Source: Asterochloris sp. CNOR1 (Eukaryota > Chlorophyta > Trebouxiophyceae > Trebouxiales > Trebouxiaceae). From it: DNA of 64,000 nt. Shown piece by piece: positions 44,301 to 55,900 of the stretch. The notes below the pieces were generated by a model. The model ran no database searches and was not told the DNA's origin. It saw only the letters and a list, made by a program, of their open reading frames with translations. The position numbers and the translations under genes are program-made. Within the stretch, counting starts at the first letter, position 1. The number at the start of each line of letters is the position of its first letter. The stretch is taken from the NCBI GenBank assembly GCA_963969365.1, contig OZ017752.1:558001-622000 (forward strand), written 5' to 3'.

Positions 44301-47300
44301 AGACACCTGTGCTGCTGATGGGGCCCCCTGGGCAGAGACAGCTTTTGCAGAGGCAGCCTTCCTCCTCATGCAAGGTAGGCTGGCGTCTGCAGATGCAGCC
44401 TGCATCGGGTGCAATGTCCATTGCTCAGGACCCGTGAGGGGAAGAGATCACACAGCATGGCGCTTTAAGACTGTTGACCTCTGCTGCTGATATTATCAGC
44501 AGCTGGGTGCCCTCAAGAGTGTCCACCGAGGCAGACTACCTGCAACATGAGCCGGTGCACGCCTGTAGGGTGGCCTTGGCTTCCGAGCTGCAACAATTGC
44601 TGCGTGAGGCAAGCAAGGTCTAATGCCTGCAGACCTGCACTGTGAGCACAAGCTCAGCAAAGTGAACTGCACACTGGACTTGCCGCTCAACTCTGCAGAG
44701 CCCAACACCCTGCAGATTTGCACTTCCAGGTCAGGCTCAGTATACTGCTTTGCCCTGCGGACCTACCCTTTGTGCTCAGGCTCCGCACAGTCCACTGCCC
44801 TGCAGAACCGCATGCAAGCACAGGCTCAGCAGAGGCTGCTGCTCAGCACACCTGCCCTTCGAGCTCAAGCTCAGCCCAGTCCAGCGCCCTGCAGCTCTGC
44901 CTTTTCAGCTCAAGCTCAGCAAAGTTCCTCGCATTGCAGACCTGCGCTTCGAGGATGCCATGGCCACCCTGGAGCGCTGCAGCACCTCCATGTTCCAGCC
45001 CATGGAGCTGTTCCCGCTCTTCCCTGAGGCTACCTCCCCCTGGAGGGCGCACCTCCCCGTCAAACCCTACTGGGGCCTGCACCAACCTGTGACGGACCTG
45101 CCCACACTCGTCAGGCGGGGGCTGCGGCGCCAGCACAGATTGAACGGGGCCAGCCGCAGCAGCAGCGAGGCTGGCAGCTCTAGCCAGGACAGCGCCAATC
45201 AGGCAGAGGTGGGGCACAGCCAGCAGGTGGGGCCCTTTCAAGTTTGCCTGACAGCCATCCACATGGTCTGCCTCTGCAGCTGTCGGGTAGCAAAGAGGAG
45301 GCAGAGCCATCTGGTGCTGGGTCAGCTCACAGCTGACTGTCGTCTGCTTGCTGTGCTATGACATGCACAGCCGGCTGGTCATGACTTCAGAAAGCTGGGC
45401 ACGGTTCTCCTCGACAGCAGCCTGCACACACTGTGTGTGGCTGCATTGTAGCAGGCTGTTGGGGCATGCTGCCTGACCTCGGCACAGCAGTTGCCCCTGC
45501 TGAGTGCAGCTGCTGAGGCACATTCATGTTGCTGCAGGCTGCCAACCTCGTACAGCATGGGCAAAGCTGTGTGGCAGATTACTTGCTCAAGGTAAGAAAG
45601 CTCTCCCCCCTCACGCATCATTCACATCACCTCAGTGCAACATGTGAGCTCTGTTGCCTGCCTGCCATGCCCAACAGACTTGCACCTGCCAATGCTGCCA
45701 TGTGTAGTGCTCCTGCCTTGTTTGCTGGCTTGGTGTCTGCCCAGGGCAGCCCCGTGAGCAGCAGCGAGATGCGCTGCCGCTTGCTTGGGACCACATAAAC
45801 ATGGCTGCAGAGCCTGATGAGAGGCAGCACCACACTTTATTCTATGCGTGGGTCCTCGCCAGCAAGATGCAGGGCTGCCTCAGTTGACTCACCATGACCT
45901 GGCTAGAGGGCACATCACTGCCGCCCGTGCAGGTTCGCTTGCGGGAGGGCACAGACTTTGCAGAGGGCATCGACACCCTGATCCTGCACCTTTTGGCGCT
46001 GCTGTCCCCTGGGCGTGTGGCCGATTTGGAGGCCTTTGCTGCCCAGCCCAACTCTGCTGTTGCGGGAAGCCAGCTGCGCAAGCTGCTGCAGCAGCGACAC
46101 CTCTTCCAGGTGCTGGCCATGGTGCAGGGGCGGGCTGGGGAGGTGGAAGCGGCGCTGCAGACCTGGCAGGTAGGCTGCAGACTAGTTGTCCTACCTGGCT
46201 GCCTGATGGCCTGCTCCTACGTAGGTGCCATTGTCAGAATGCCTGTCAGCAACACCATGCCTGATGTCGCAAGCTATGTGCCCACGCAGCTCTAGTTGCC
46301 AGAACAGCTGGCAAGTGGGCTGCAGGCTGCATGCCCTTTCAGCTGCCTGATGGCATGGTTGCGCAAGGTCTACATAACTGCAAACTGTGCGCCCCATTTG
46401 ACTGTCTGATGGCATTGTCATACACAGGAGCCATACAGTGCCTGCAAGCTGTGTGCTCTACAGCCTGATGGGAAGGTCAATCACAGGGTGCCATACACAA
46501 CCTGCCCTGACAGCAATGTGACCTCTGATGGGGGCCGTCATCCATAGGTGGCTGCGACAGCACCTTGCGTGGTGATCAGCCATGCTGCCACATCCTCGGA
46601 ACATGAGCTTTCAGCTTCTCCCACAGCTCTGTACGTAGCCCAGAAGGTACCAGGGATGCAACACCTCTAGCCCAGCCCCTGTTTGCCAGCTTCCCATGGC
46701 CACTCGACCTTCTTCAAATGAACACTATTGGCAGGGCCCAAAGCCGCCGTGTGTGTATTGCACCGCTAGGAGGCCGCTGGCCAAGAACCTGTGTGTTGCC
46801 CACAAGCGGCATGCGGCACACGAGAAAGGCATGCTGCACTCAGGACCATCGTTGCTCAGCTGCGCCCAGCCTGAAGCAAGCCGTGCTGCAAATACAGGAT
46901 CTGGCAGAGGGCCGGGTGGCAGACAGCACCGCCTCTCAAAGCGAGCCTGGCGGTGTCGAGCAGAAGGCGGCGGCCTCTGCTGCCACCCTGCTGAGCAGCA
47001 ACACCAGCAGCACAGAGCAGCTGGTGCTGCAGCACTTGCCCTGGCTGATTCGCATCTCCAGCCAGCAGGCCCTCACTGTTCTGAAGGTGAGGGCCTTGGC
47101 AGGGCACTACTTGGTGCTCTGCCAGTTAAGTTTTGACTGCATCTGCTGGGTCTGCAGAGCTTGCCATGCAACAATGCTGTGTTGCCTCCCTGATCATGCA
47201 AGAAAGCTGGGGCCCAAGCTGCTCAGGGGCGACCAATGCTGCTGCTGCACAGCACAAGTTCAGTCTTTTAGCTCTCCCTTGCAGGCCTGCATGTTGCTGC

Positions 47301-49508
47301 TGCAATGGGTGCTGGCCCTGCTCCCTGAATTGTCTGTTGAGGTTTCTGCATGACGCAAGCCTGCAGCAGGGGACACAGCCCCTGCTTCACCATCTCAGCT
47401 TCTGCCTGTGCCTGCTGCAGACCTGCCTCTTACCGCCGCACAGGGTGCTGCCCCTGCTGCGCAGCTCATCGAGAGAGCTGCTGTGGCAGTACCTGCACCA
47501 CCTGGTGGCTGGGCAGGGCAGCACAGATGCTGCCGTGCACACTGAGCTGGCGCTTGTGCTAGTCAAGGAAGCCAGCGACCTGGACCCTCAGCAGGCCACG
47601 CCTCAGGCCATGCCTCAGCTGCCTGAGGAGGCAGATTGTGATAGCAGTGCTCAGCCAGGAGCCCCTGAGCATCAGCAGGAGAACAGTGCTCCTGCTGGTG
47701 CTGCTGATGGGGTGCGGGTCGGTGCTGGCGGGGAGGGGGCCGCAGATCCACGCCAGCTGCTGCAGCAGCACCTGGAGGCATCCAGCCTGTATGATGCTGC
47801 AGCTGTCATGGATCAGCTGCGCTTCTCCACCCTGTACCAGGAGCGAGTCATCCTGCACCGCAAGGTAGCGTTTTTTCTTGTGTTTCTTGTTCGAGGGCTT
47901 TGCCTGCAGGCATATTGGCACTGCTTTGAAGTGCCACCACCAGATAAATCCGGAGTTCCCCAGATGTCCAACTTTGGAGCATCCTGCTCAGCTCACATCA
48001 GCTTCTGGGGCAGACTGCAGACAGCTGAGACTGCCAGCCATAAGGCTGCAGTCGGCCTCAGAGCTTCATGCCTGATGCAAGCATGGCTTTCCCGCTCAGC
48101 TGCTCACCCACCTCCCCCTGCAAATGCTTGCAGGCCAGCCAGCACCAGGCTGCCCTCAGCCTGCTGGCCCTCAGCATGGGGGACATCATTGCTGCTGAGG
48201 CGTACTGCGCCAAGAACGCCGGTCAGGAGGGGTACCTGGCCCTGCTGGACATGCTGCTGCGCCCCGGCAATGGTCACGCGCCCATGTACGCAGAGGCCTG
48301 CCACCTTCTTGCAGCCAAGGGTGCGAGAAGACTGCCTCATGCACTGCACCTCACATTTGCTGCAGACTTTGGTTGGGGCACCAATGTAGGTTGAGAAATG
48401 TGGCAACGAAAGATGGGAGAGCACAGCCTCATGCACTGCTGTTAAAACTGCAATGATGAGGCTGCAACTGCCTCGTGCAACGTTCAGGTGGCCATGGACG
48501 TTGAGGGATGTTGCCTCCAGGCAATTCAATCCGGGGCAGCCCTGCACTTTGCACCTGCGGTGGTCAGATTTCCATGATGTTGACACTGAGCAACTCCTGG
48601 CAGGCGAATGAGGTCTTAGGCACCGAGACTGTGCCTGCAAAGGTCACAGGGGCTGACGCCCCTTGACAGGCAACAGAGGGCAACACTGCAGCAGATGTCA
48701 CCTTCACAGCCAAGGCAGGTGTCAAGCATTTCTTCAAGCTGGCCAAAGCAATAAGGGGACAGCACAAGCCTGCACCCCCCTACTCCTGGCTCTTGGCCGC
48801 AGACACGCTTGCATGCATGATGCGCAAGGAGTGCAATGGAGTGATTGCTGTTTGCTTGCTGTGTGTAAGTGAACACCTGGACCTGACGAGGGGTGCTCAA
48901 TGCCTTGCCAGAAGGCACGCCGATGGTCCTTGCTGCCGACATGCTGATGCACATCTGCAAACATTGACTGTATTCTGGCTTGCTGTGTGTAGGAGCGCAC
49001 CTAGACCCAACACGGGTCCTGGATGCTTTGGCAGAGGACATGCCCCTGGCTCTTGCTGTTGACACGCTGGCACGCATGATGCGGGAGCGCCTGCACCGCC
49101 GGCGCCAGGGCCAGATTGTGCGCAACCTGCATCGTGCTGTCAACCTGGCCGTGCATGCTGAAAAAGCAGAGGTGAGCCCCATCTGGTGCGCCTTGCTTGT
49201 GCCTGCTGCTCTTCCCTGCTGATGCTCTTGCTTGTGGTTCACTCAGCCCGCATGGTGGAAAAGGTAGACTTGCACTTCTTCATGCCAAATGCTGCCTGCA
49301 GCTCTCTGGTCGGCACATCTCGACCTCTGAGGAGAGGGCCTGCAGGACGTGCCATACACGCATTGGCAGCAAGATGTTTGCTGTCTACCCCAATGGAACC
49401 CTGATCTGCTTCAAGTGCTTTCGGCAGAGTAATGCGCAGATCTGCCCTGCGACAGGGACCAGTTTCAGAACGCACCCTGCTTTATCAACAGACACATGGC
49501 CAGAGTGA
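41398..49508 (+). CDS. VPS3/VPS39-family vesicle-tethering subunit (CORVET/HOPS)
   Basis: An ~8-kb many-exon gene. The start MRSAFEIWPAYVHKAKNSQ at 41398 resembles the VPS39 start. A CNH-type beta-propeller follows in blocks (ISSVAVNQAADRLYLGLTDG, LETARRLAVLVDGTVQLLDQ, TFPSVPLSLAVSGLYILAA). The helical solenoid includes ARELLGAGSFEQALALADTC, LFPEATSPWRAHLPVKPYWG, GIDTLILHLLALLSPGRVAD, HRVLPLLRSSSRELLWQYLH and SLLALSMGDIIAAEAYCAKN. The C-terminus is the family zinc-binding end: ISTSEERACRTCHTRIGSKM, FAVYPNGTLICFKCF. VPS39 belongs to HOPS (Rab7, vacuole) and VPS3/TGFBRAP1 to CORVET (Rab5). The PYWGLH block favours VPS3 and the N-terminus favours VPS39, so I leave the choice open. Introns carry shadow exons and a large perfect hairpin. 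Confidence 0.8.
42672..43070 (+). repeat. Four-unit exon array in the VPS3/39 gene
   Basis: The intact exon begins after CAG near 43006 (AVAWLATKLVLCTSLRYMLL). Upstream, three decayed copies of its start, each with a shared intron tail (GCAGCTCTGACAC...GAAAGCAGCTGCTG), lie at about 42672-42810, 42811-42911 and 42912-43005. Several still end in a TGCAG acceptor. Confidence 0.82.
43256..43448. repeat. Perfect 74-bp inverted repeat (hairpin) in an intron
   Basis: The left arm 43256-43329 and right arm 43375-43448 are exact reverse complements over 74 bases, with a 45-base loop (43330-43374). The outer end is GCAGACGCGCTTCC and the inner end CCCAGCTCTGGC. A 33-base direct repeat (43225-43257 and 43326-43358) overlaps the left arm's outer and inner edges. 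It lies within the intron between the exon ending at about 43172 and the one starting near 43661. The RNA on either strand would fold into a 74-bp stem. Confidence 0.95.
44627..44960 (+). repeat. Array of decayed acceptor/exon-start units
   Basis: Diverged units of about 35-85 bases, most with TGCAG followed by ACCTGCNCTTC-like sequence and then CTCAAGCTCAG, occur near 44627, 44711, 44757, 44803, 44857 and 44891. The last, near 44936, opens the coding exon (LRFEDAMATLERCS). They appear to be successive copies of one 3' splice site and exon start. Confidence 0.65.
46310..46560 (+). repeat. Intronic tandem repeat of about 60-65 nt
   Basis: Three diverged units around 46321, 46380 and 46440, each with CTGCA(A/G)(A/G)CTG, a CC-rich block, CTGATGG and a CACAGG-like end. 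Located in a VPS3/39 intron. Confidence 0.6.
48771..49090 (+). repeat. Three-copy exon array in the VPS3/39 gene
   Basis: The intact exon starts at about 48992 (AHLDPTRVLDALAEDMPLAL, AVDTLARMMRERL). A near full-length decayed copy is at 48861-48958, where GAACACCTGGACCTGAC matches the intact GCGCACCTAGACCCAAC. A 3'-only copy is at 48771-48837 (LALAADTLACMM). The upstream copies contain frame changes. Confidence 0.82.
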
Positions 49509-49552
49509 ATTGATGTCATGTTCATGCTGTCCCAGTCCGCAGTGACAGGTCT

Positions 49553-50807
49553 TCACATTTGAAGGTCTGCCAACTGCTTTGAAGCAGCTTCTGTTTGGTT
49601 GGTGGGACTGCCAGAGGGAGCCCCTGCCTCTGCAGAGGACTGCTGCGCCCTGCGCTTCTCAAGCTTTTCCGCCAAATGGGCAGCCATGCCAGCTTTGGGC
49701 TTTGTGTCCTGAGGCTTCGCTGCAGGCGTCTCTGACTTTTCCTTGGACACCGTCACCTCTTTACCAGCTGCCCCATGGTGTCCAAAATTCTTCCGCATGT
49801 CAAATGCATCCTCTCCATCTGCGTAGTACTTTGCCTCGATGTCATTTATCCTGCAGCACAAGACCAGAGGTCAGCTCTGAGGCAGCACTGAGACAGCTTC
49901 AGGCGACAGCCCAGCAGCCCAGCATGCTCATACATGAGCAGTACATAACAGACAGCTGCACAAGTGACTCACTGATATCCCAGAGTCTCCTTGTACAGAT
50001 GGTGGGCGGCATTGTTGGTGACGCGCACATGCAGTGAAACGTATTGAGCCCCGAAAACGTTTTCCATGGCACCATCTGCAGTAAGATGGGACCCTGGTCA
50101 ATGCTGCTGGGGAGCACAGGGTTAAACCAGCAGCTGAGGAGCAGCCAAGAGTCCAGGAAGTAGCTGAGGCCGCAAGAAAGCAGTTGGATGTTGGCTGTGA
50201 AAAGTCCTCACGAGCTGCCTGCATGAGGCGCGATGCCAGCCCCAGCTTCCGATGGGACCGTGCCACTGCCAGTGATGTGATGTGCCCATGTGGCTCGACA
50301 GCATCCTCCTCCCTGTGCATGGCAATACACTCTGCGTCAGCCACGCTGCACATGTCAAAAATGCGCGCAGGGGGTGACATGGCTCACAAGCGTCGCTGCA
50401 ACACACATGCATGTACTTGGCTGGTGGAAGGTGACAGCAAGGGCCTGCCTCAGTCAAGGCTGTATGCAGTATGAAAGCGCAGAGTGAGCGAGGCTGCAGC
50501 GTCAGCCAGAAGGAGTTGCTGAGCTCACAGCTTGGCCAGCACATAGCCCACAATCTTGCCAGAGTAGTCCTCTGCAACATACAGCAGCTGAGGCCAGGAG
50601 AGGATGTGGTAGAAGTAGTACTGCAACATTTACAGTTTGAGTTTCAGAGAACTCTGATGGGGCTGAGACCTGCTTAAAGCTGTCAGGCATGACACCAACA
50701 TCACACATGCGCCCCACCTTGAGCTGGTAGTTTTCTGGCAAGCACATCAGATTGCACCTCTGCATTGCCAGCAGATCATCTAGCCTGGCCGGCCGGATGC
50801 ACACCAT
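49553..50807 (-). CDS. NAA10: NatA catalytic subunit, N-alpha-acetyltransferase 10
   Basis: The start at 50807 gives [20 protein letters not shown] and CLPENYQLK, the NAA10 N-terminus. The next exons give [20 protein letters not shown] with [11 protein letters not shown], then [20 protein letters not shown], which holds the acetyl-CoA-binding RxxGxA motif (RKLGLA), then [27 protein letters not shown] and [12 protein letters not shown]. The last exon encodes the typical substrate-side block [18 protein letters not shown] and a charged Ala/Glu/Lys-rich tail ending QLADLQM. With NAA15 it forms the ribosome-associated NatA complex, which acetylates Ser, Ala, Thr, Gly and Cys N-termini after methionine removal. 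Length and domain order are normal. Its stop is 44 bases from the convergent VPS3/39 stop. Confidence 0.93.
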
Positions 50808-51051
50808 GGCTGGCTAGGTGCTGAGATTAGTAGGTTACGAGCTTATCTGATGTCAGCTTATCTGATCTCAGCCGGATGGGCGGGAGTGTGGTGCTGCTGA
50901 GGGGCTGCAGCCTATGCATCACCGTTGCGGACACCTTCTGCCTCCTCAGATACAAAGTCAGACATGGACAGGCTTTCGCTGATATAGCAGCGCCCCGAAT
51001 GCAGTTTTGAAACATTTGATGTGTCAGTAGAGCAGAGGAAGCCTGGCGATC
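50808..51051. promoter_or_regulatory. Divergent promoter region, NAA10 and AT-hook gene
   Basis: About 244 bases between the NAA10 start and the first likely ATG of the AT-hook gene. It contains a short direct repeat (GCTTATCTGATGTCA and GCTTATCTGATCTCA near 50840-50871), which could be a paired binding site. No core promoter element is clear. Confidence 0.4.
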
Positions 51052-52571
51052 ATGCCCGGGCTGTGTCTTGGCCCACTCCATGCCTCCAATGCTGCCATTC
51101 AATCTGCCATTGGGCGGCAGCACAGTGCGCCATGCAGGGCTGTGGCACAGCGCACTGCTGTGGTAGCCGATGCAGCACTGGCTGAGAGGCCCACAGAGCC
51201 AGCACCTGCAAGAGGGGTGAAGCAATCCAGTAAGCACTGATCTGTCTGCTGCTGCTTGTGACTCTGGCCCTGCTCAGGAAGGCAGGCAGCATGAGCTGCG
51301 ATGCAAGCTCAAGCTTGCCTTGCATTGGACCTGAGGCAGCAAGCTGTTCTGCTTGTGCAGGGGCGGCGGCAAAAAGCACTGCAACTGCCAAGGTGTGTCT
51401 CGCAGAGCTGCCTGCCTCTTCAGTACTGTGATATTCAGCAGTGCCATGCTGGTGGCCTGGCTGAAGAGTGTGTCCCCTGCTCCAGGAGCCTGCCAGCAAT
51501 GGCACCCTGTCAGGGAGCAAGGGCAAACGCAAACCTGCTGCCACCAAGCAGGCGAGTCTCACGTGGAGCTGCAGTAGCGTCATATGACTGGTTTGCCAGA
51601 CACCATTATGGACAGGAAATGGCAATCTGCTGCATTCCCAGGCACTGCATGCAGGCTGGTGCGGCTGGAGAGGAGCCACCTGCACCCAAGAAACGTGGGC
51701 GACCCAGGAAGAACCCTGATGTCGTTGTCTCAGAGGCAGACCTGAAGAGCAAGGCGCGGAGGGCACGGCCAAGGGCATCCAAGGTGAGTCCACGGCTCAT
51801 CAGAGGTCAAAGCGGGGCGCCATCGCTTGGAAGCAGCTCTTTGTGCCACCTGCATGCTGAGCTGGCCTCACTGCTCAAGAAGGACTGTGCAATGGGATCT
51901 TCAGTGGCTCCTCAGCGTGCCCCTGATGCTACAACAGAAACTGGGTTCTATCTGCCAGCTGTGTGCTGCCTCGCTTGCCTGTGTCGCTGTGTGTGGCATA
52001 TAACAAAGCAGAGGGTGGTGGGTGCCTGCAGGCAAAGGATGAAACAGATCCTACCAAGAAGCGGCCTGTGGGCCGCCCCAGAAAGGTGAGGGACGACTGA
52101 TATGCACGATTCTGCAGCCTGCGTGTGCACATGAGACAGATGCTCCGGAGCTGATGCATGCTGCATGCCCATCACACAATTTTTAACAGTGGAGCTCCTG
52201 CATGTTGAGGGCATACCAGAAAACAAGCCAAGATCTGCTTCCCAGCCCAGCCAAGCAACTGTATACCTCTGCCCTCAGCCCTGTCATGCCTGCAGTCCTC
52301 AATAACAGGAGATGCCCCCGCAAAGCCCCCAAGGGCTAGGAGGGTCAGCAAAGCCAATGCTGCCAGGACCGGCAGCGCCAGCTCGCCAGCGCGGCCAAGG
52401 CCGGCAGGTGGCATGGTCTCCATGTACAGCACAGGCTTGGCCACACCTGCTACTGCTGCAGCCTTGTGGGGCGCTGACTTGATAGTTGCAGCTGTGTCAG
52501 CCAGCCTGGAGGAGCACCTGCAGCTGGAGGGCTTTGTGAACGAGCAGGCGGTGGCGCTTGAGCCCTCAAGG
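51052..52571 (+). CDS. AT-hook DNA-binding protein (may continue into the kinase)
   Basis: A likely first exon at 51052-51229 (MPGLCLGPLHASNAA) ends in a CA|GTAAGC donor. Later exons give EPASNGTLSGSKGKRKPAAT, then PPAPKKRGRPRKNPDVVVSE and KSKARRARPRASK, then DPTKKRPVGRPRK, then GDAPAKPPRARRVSKANAAR and a 60-residue non-basic segment (LWGADLIVAAVSASLEEHLQ, LEGFVNEQAVALEPSR) ending at a GT donor at 52572. Two clear AT-hook cores (KRGRPRK, VGRPRK) plus a third basic patch indicate minor-groove binding to AT-rich DNA in the nucleus. One donor, after TKQ near 51551, reads GCGAGT. The last exon needs a downstream partner: either a short exon with a stop near 52951, or the kinase exon at 52959, which is in phase. 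Confidence 0.75.
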
Positions 52572-52952
52572 GTGGGGGCCCCTGCTCAGGTGCAGCACAA
52601 GGCACTTGAGGGCTGTTGTAAGAAGCAGGCTGATGTGCCTTGCTGCCTGCCATGTGCCTCACTGCTATCATGCACACACCTCACACTGCCAGCATAGGTC
52701 GGCTAACACAGACACCAAATCCTGCCCCTTGGCTGCCCAGCTTGTCACTGCGCAAATCCGCCTGTGCTGTCATGATTGCTGGCATGCCCCTTGACGGTGG
52801 CCTTGAGCCAATTTGGGCTTCTGTCCACCTCTGAAGAGCCCGTCAGCGTGCTGATGTAGCTTGTGCTGAGAGGCAGAAAGCAGCTGAGGCCGTCCTTGAG
52901 CGCTCGAACATGAGTGCGTGGCCCTTCAGTTGCTCTGAAGTTTGCTTCTGAA

Positions 52953-55900
52953 ATGCAGAGAGAGGAGAAACCACAGCCAGCCCCTCAGGCAGAGAGTCCT
53001 CAGCTGGACCTTCTGGACTCGGAGGCACGCAGCCTGCTCGAGGGGATGCATGCCACCGCAGACCAGTGCATTCAGGATAGGAAAGCGACTGCTGCCCATT
53101 TTGTAGGCGCCAGCAACGCCACAGCCTTTGAGGTGGATGTGATGCGGCGCCTGGCTGGGAATGCGGCCACAGCGGCTGAGTTGCTACGGGTCAGTCTGCA
53201 CGTGTGCAGTGCAGTAGGCTTGTGCACTGCAGGTGGTAATCATGCAAGACACTGGGCAGCACCTGGCTGAGGATGCTGCCTCATTGGTTGAGCGGCTTTA
53301 CTTGAGTCAGTGAGCCAGTGATACTTGGGCCGCCCTGGCTGCATGGGCATTCCCAGTCCTGCACTGTGCTGTGCTGTACGGGATATTGCTGTCAACCTCG
53401 CACCAGTCATGATGGGTTGTCCGCACTGCTAGCTGAGGTGGGTGTGTGTGTCTGTTGTTGGGCTACCATCCTGCCACTGCACCAGAAACGCCAAACCAGC
53501 GTCCGCAACAGTGTCTCCTCTGGCAGTGCAGCGGCTCACTCATCCGCATCTCAGGGGCCCCTGCAGGCACCATTGAGGTGGCTCTGAGTCTTGCACTGCC
53601 TGCCCTGTGGCAGCAGCAATGCGGTGTCTCAAGCATTGGCTTCCCATTTCCCCTGCAGGCAGCAGGGCAGTGCGCAGCAGATGCCACCCAGTCAGAGCCG
53701 GCTCGTCTAGCCAGTCTGCAGGACTCTGCCGCCTTCCTGGAGGACATTGCGGTCCTGTCAGGCGACTGGGCCAGGGCCGCCAGGACGGTGCTGTCGGTGG
53801 CGGCCCTGCACCAGCAGGAGCTGCAAGGGTGGCAGCTGGGGCGCATGCTGGGGGCTGGCAGCTTTGGCGTGGTCCTAAAGGTATGCACCTGGCTGCAATG
53901 AATAAGTATCACCTCCGCATGTCACTTGAAAACTTCAGTGACGGGATGAAAAGGCAGATGCTCACGCTTGCTTCTGTGAGGCAGCACGCCCTGAGTGCAT
54001 CAGCAGGAGCTGCAAGTGGCAGCTGGGTCATAGGCTAGGTTTGGCCTGCTCAAGGTATGCGGCCGCCTGGAGCACAGTGACACAGAAACGCTGGAGCTCC
54101 CAATGTAAGCTTCTGGTGACAGGAACAATGTGCAGATGCTCACGCTGCCCGTGGATCTTTTGCTGGACCAAGGCAGCTCAATCTTAGTGCATCAGCAGGA
54201 GGTGCAGTGGTGGCAGTGAGATCAGATGCAGCAACGAGTGTTAAGCTGATGGTCAGCAGGCGTCATTGCTTGAGACAGCTCCTAAAAGCTCCCTTGTATA
54301 CAGCGTGCCCATTTTTTGTGAAGCTCCCTCTGTCCATTGGCAAAGACTTGTGGGGTTTGAGAGGGACCAGGTTCAGCCGGCAGGCATGGCAGCCTGTTGG
54401 CGGTGCATGCAGTGCATCCTTGGGGGGAACGCTGGCACCCTCAACATCTGGTGTGCACATCCTGCTGGGCATGTCACATGCTGGCTGTGATGCTCAACGT
54501 GGCTGCAGACATTGCCCCTTGCCGATGGGTGCGCAAGCCTTTGCTCTGTGCAACGGAGTCTAGACTGGTCTGTGTGTGCAGGGCATGTACGGAGGGCAGG
54601 CCTTTGCACTCAAGTTCCTGCACACCCTGGAGGAGCGGAGCCACCGCGAGAATGCTGTCAATGAGATTGTGGTCGGCGCTGCAGCGAGGGGAAATGAATG
54701 TGAGTCCCCTGCAAAATGACAACAGCAGGTTGTGGTGCTGGTGCTGCTGTGCCCAAACCATGGGTCAGCCCTGTGCAACATGAGGCAGGCCAAAGCAGCT
54801 GGGTGCAGTTGCAATGCGGGGGGATCGCTGCACACTCGCTGCACAGTTCGTTCTGCAGTCCTGCAATTCCAAATGTGCTGGGGTACATCCTTTGAATAAT
54901 GTGTCTGCCTGAAGCTCCAGAAGAATGCAGTGCTTGGGGGGTGAGGGAGGGGGCGGGGGAGATGGGGGCTACATACACCCTGCACAGCAGACTTGAGCAC
55001 TGCTGTGAGTCTTGAGTGTGTGTGTGACAAAAACAATGCACCCCGCATAGACAGTCAGCAGAGGTGGATTCTAATTTTGCTGGGGACTGCACTGTGGGAA
55101 CAGGTGTGTCCCTGCAGCATGCGACCAGAGGTGGGGGGTGGTGCTGCTCAAAGGCGCCTCCGGCCCCAGCAGGGTTCAGCAGGCTGGCGGACGTAGGTGA
55201 TCTTGCTTGGTGGCAATGTGCTGTCCAGAGCAAGCTGCAGCATGAAAGCTTTGCTGCAGGTGGCTTGCCTGCCAAGGTGCAGCATGTTGGCAGCATTTGC
55301 TAAAGGTGCCATATGCAGCTTACACCATCAATTATCTTATTGGCTCCGCTGCAACCCGCCTGCAGACCTAGCGGGCAGCAACAAGGTGGTGCTGCCCAAC
55401 AATGTGGAGACCATGCAGTCTTCAGCCATCACAGTCCTGTCTCTGGAGGAAGGGGATGTGCACCAGGTATGTTCTTGAAAGTTGCAGCAGTCTGGACCTC
55501 AGCCTGCAGCTTACATCAGATACAAGTGCCAAAGTTCCATGCTAAGAGACCTGCACCATATTGATTACCATTTGTGAGATGTTTGCACAGCGGCGCTGCT
55601 GCTCAGCAAGACAGACATGTGCTGCATTGCTTCGCGCGCATTGTCAGCACCATTGCAGGCTTCTACGAGGCCCTGCTTTTGTGTGCATCCTTTCAAACAT
55701 GCTCAGCTATCCCTAAAGCACCGAGGGCCTTGCTCGAGGTGCGCACTGTTCTGCTGCAGGTGGTGGTGGAGCCCTTCCTCGCTGAGAAGGAGCTGCCTAA
55801 GGTGCTGGGCTTCATGCGAGACATGCTGGTGGGCATGGACAGCCTGCACTCGGGTGAGACCCCAGAGTGCTGCTACAGACCTGCATGCTGCTAGGTCAGG

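Noticed and set aside
47133-48389. 418-codon plus-strand ORF read as one exon
   Set aside because: It reads through introns of the VPS3/39 gene in the wrong frame for part of its length; the family motifs lie in shorter exons around and within it.
48616-49242. 208-codon ORF on the minus strand
   Set aside because: Antisense to the VPS3/39 exon array. Its apparent internal repeats are the mirror image of the duplicated exon, not a protein repeat.
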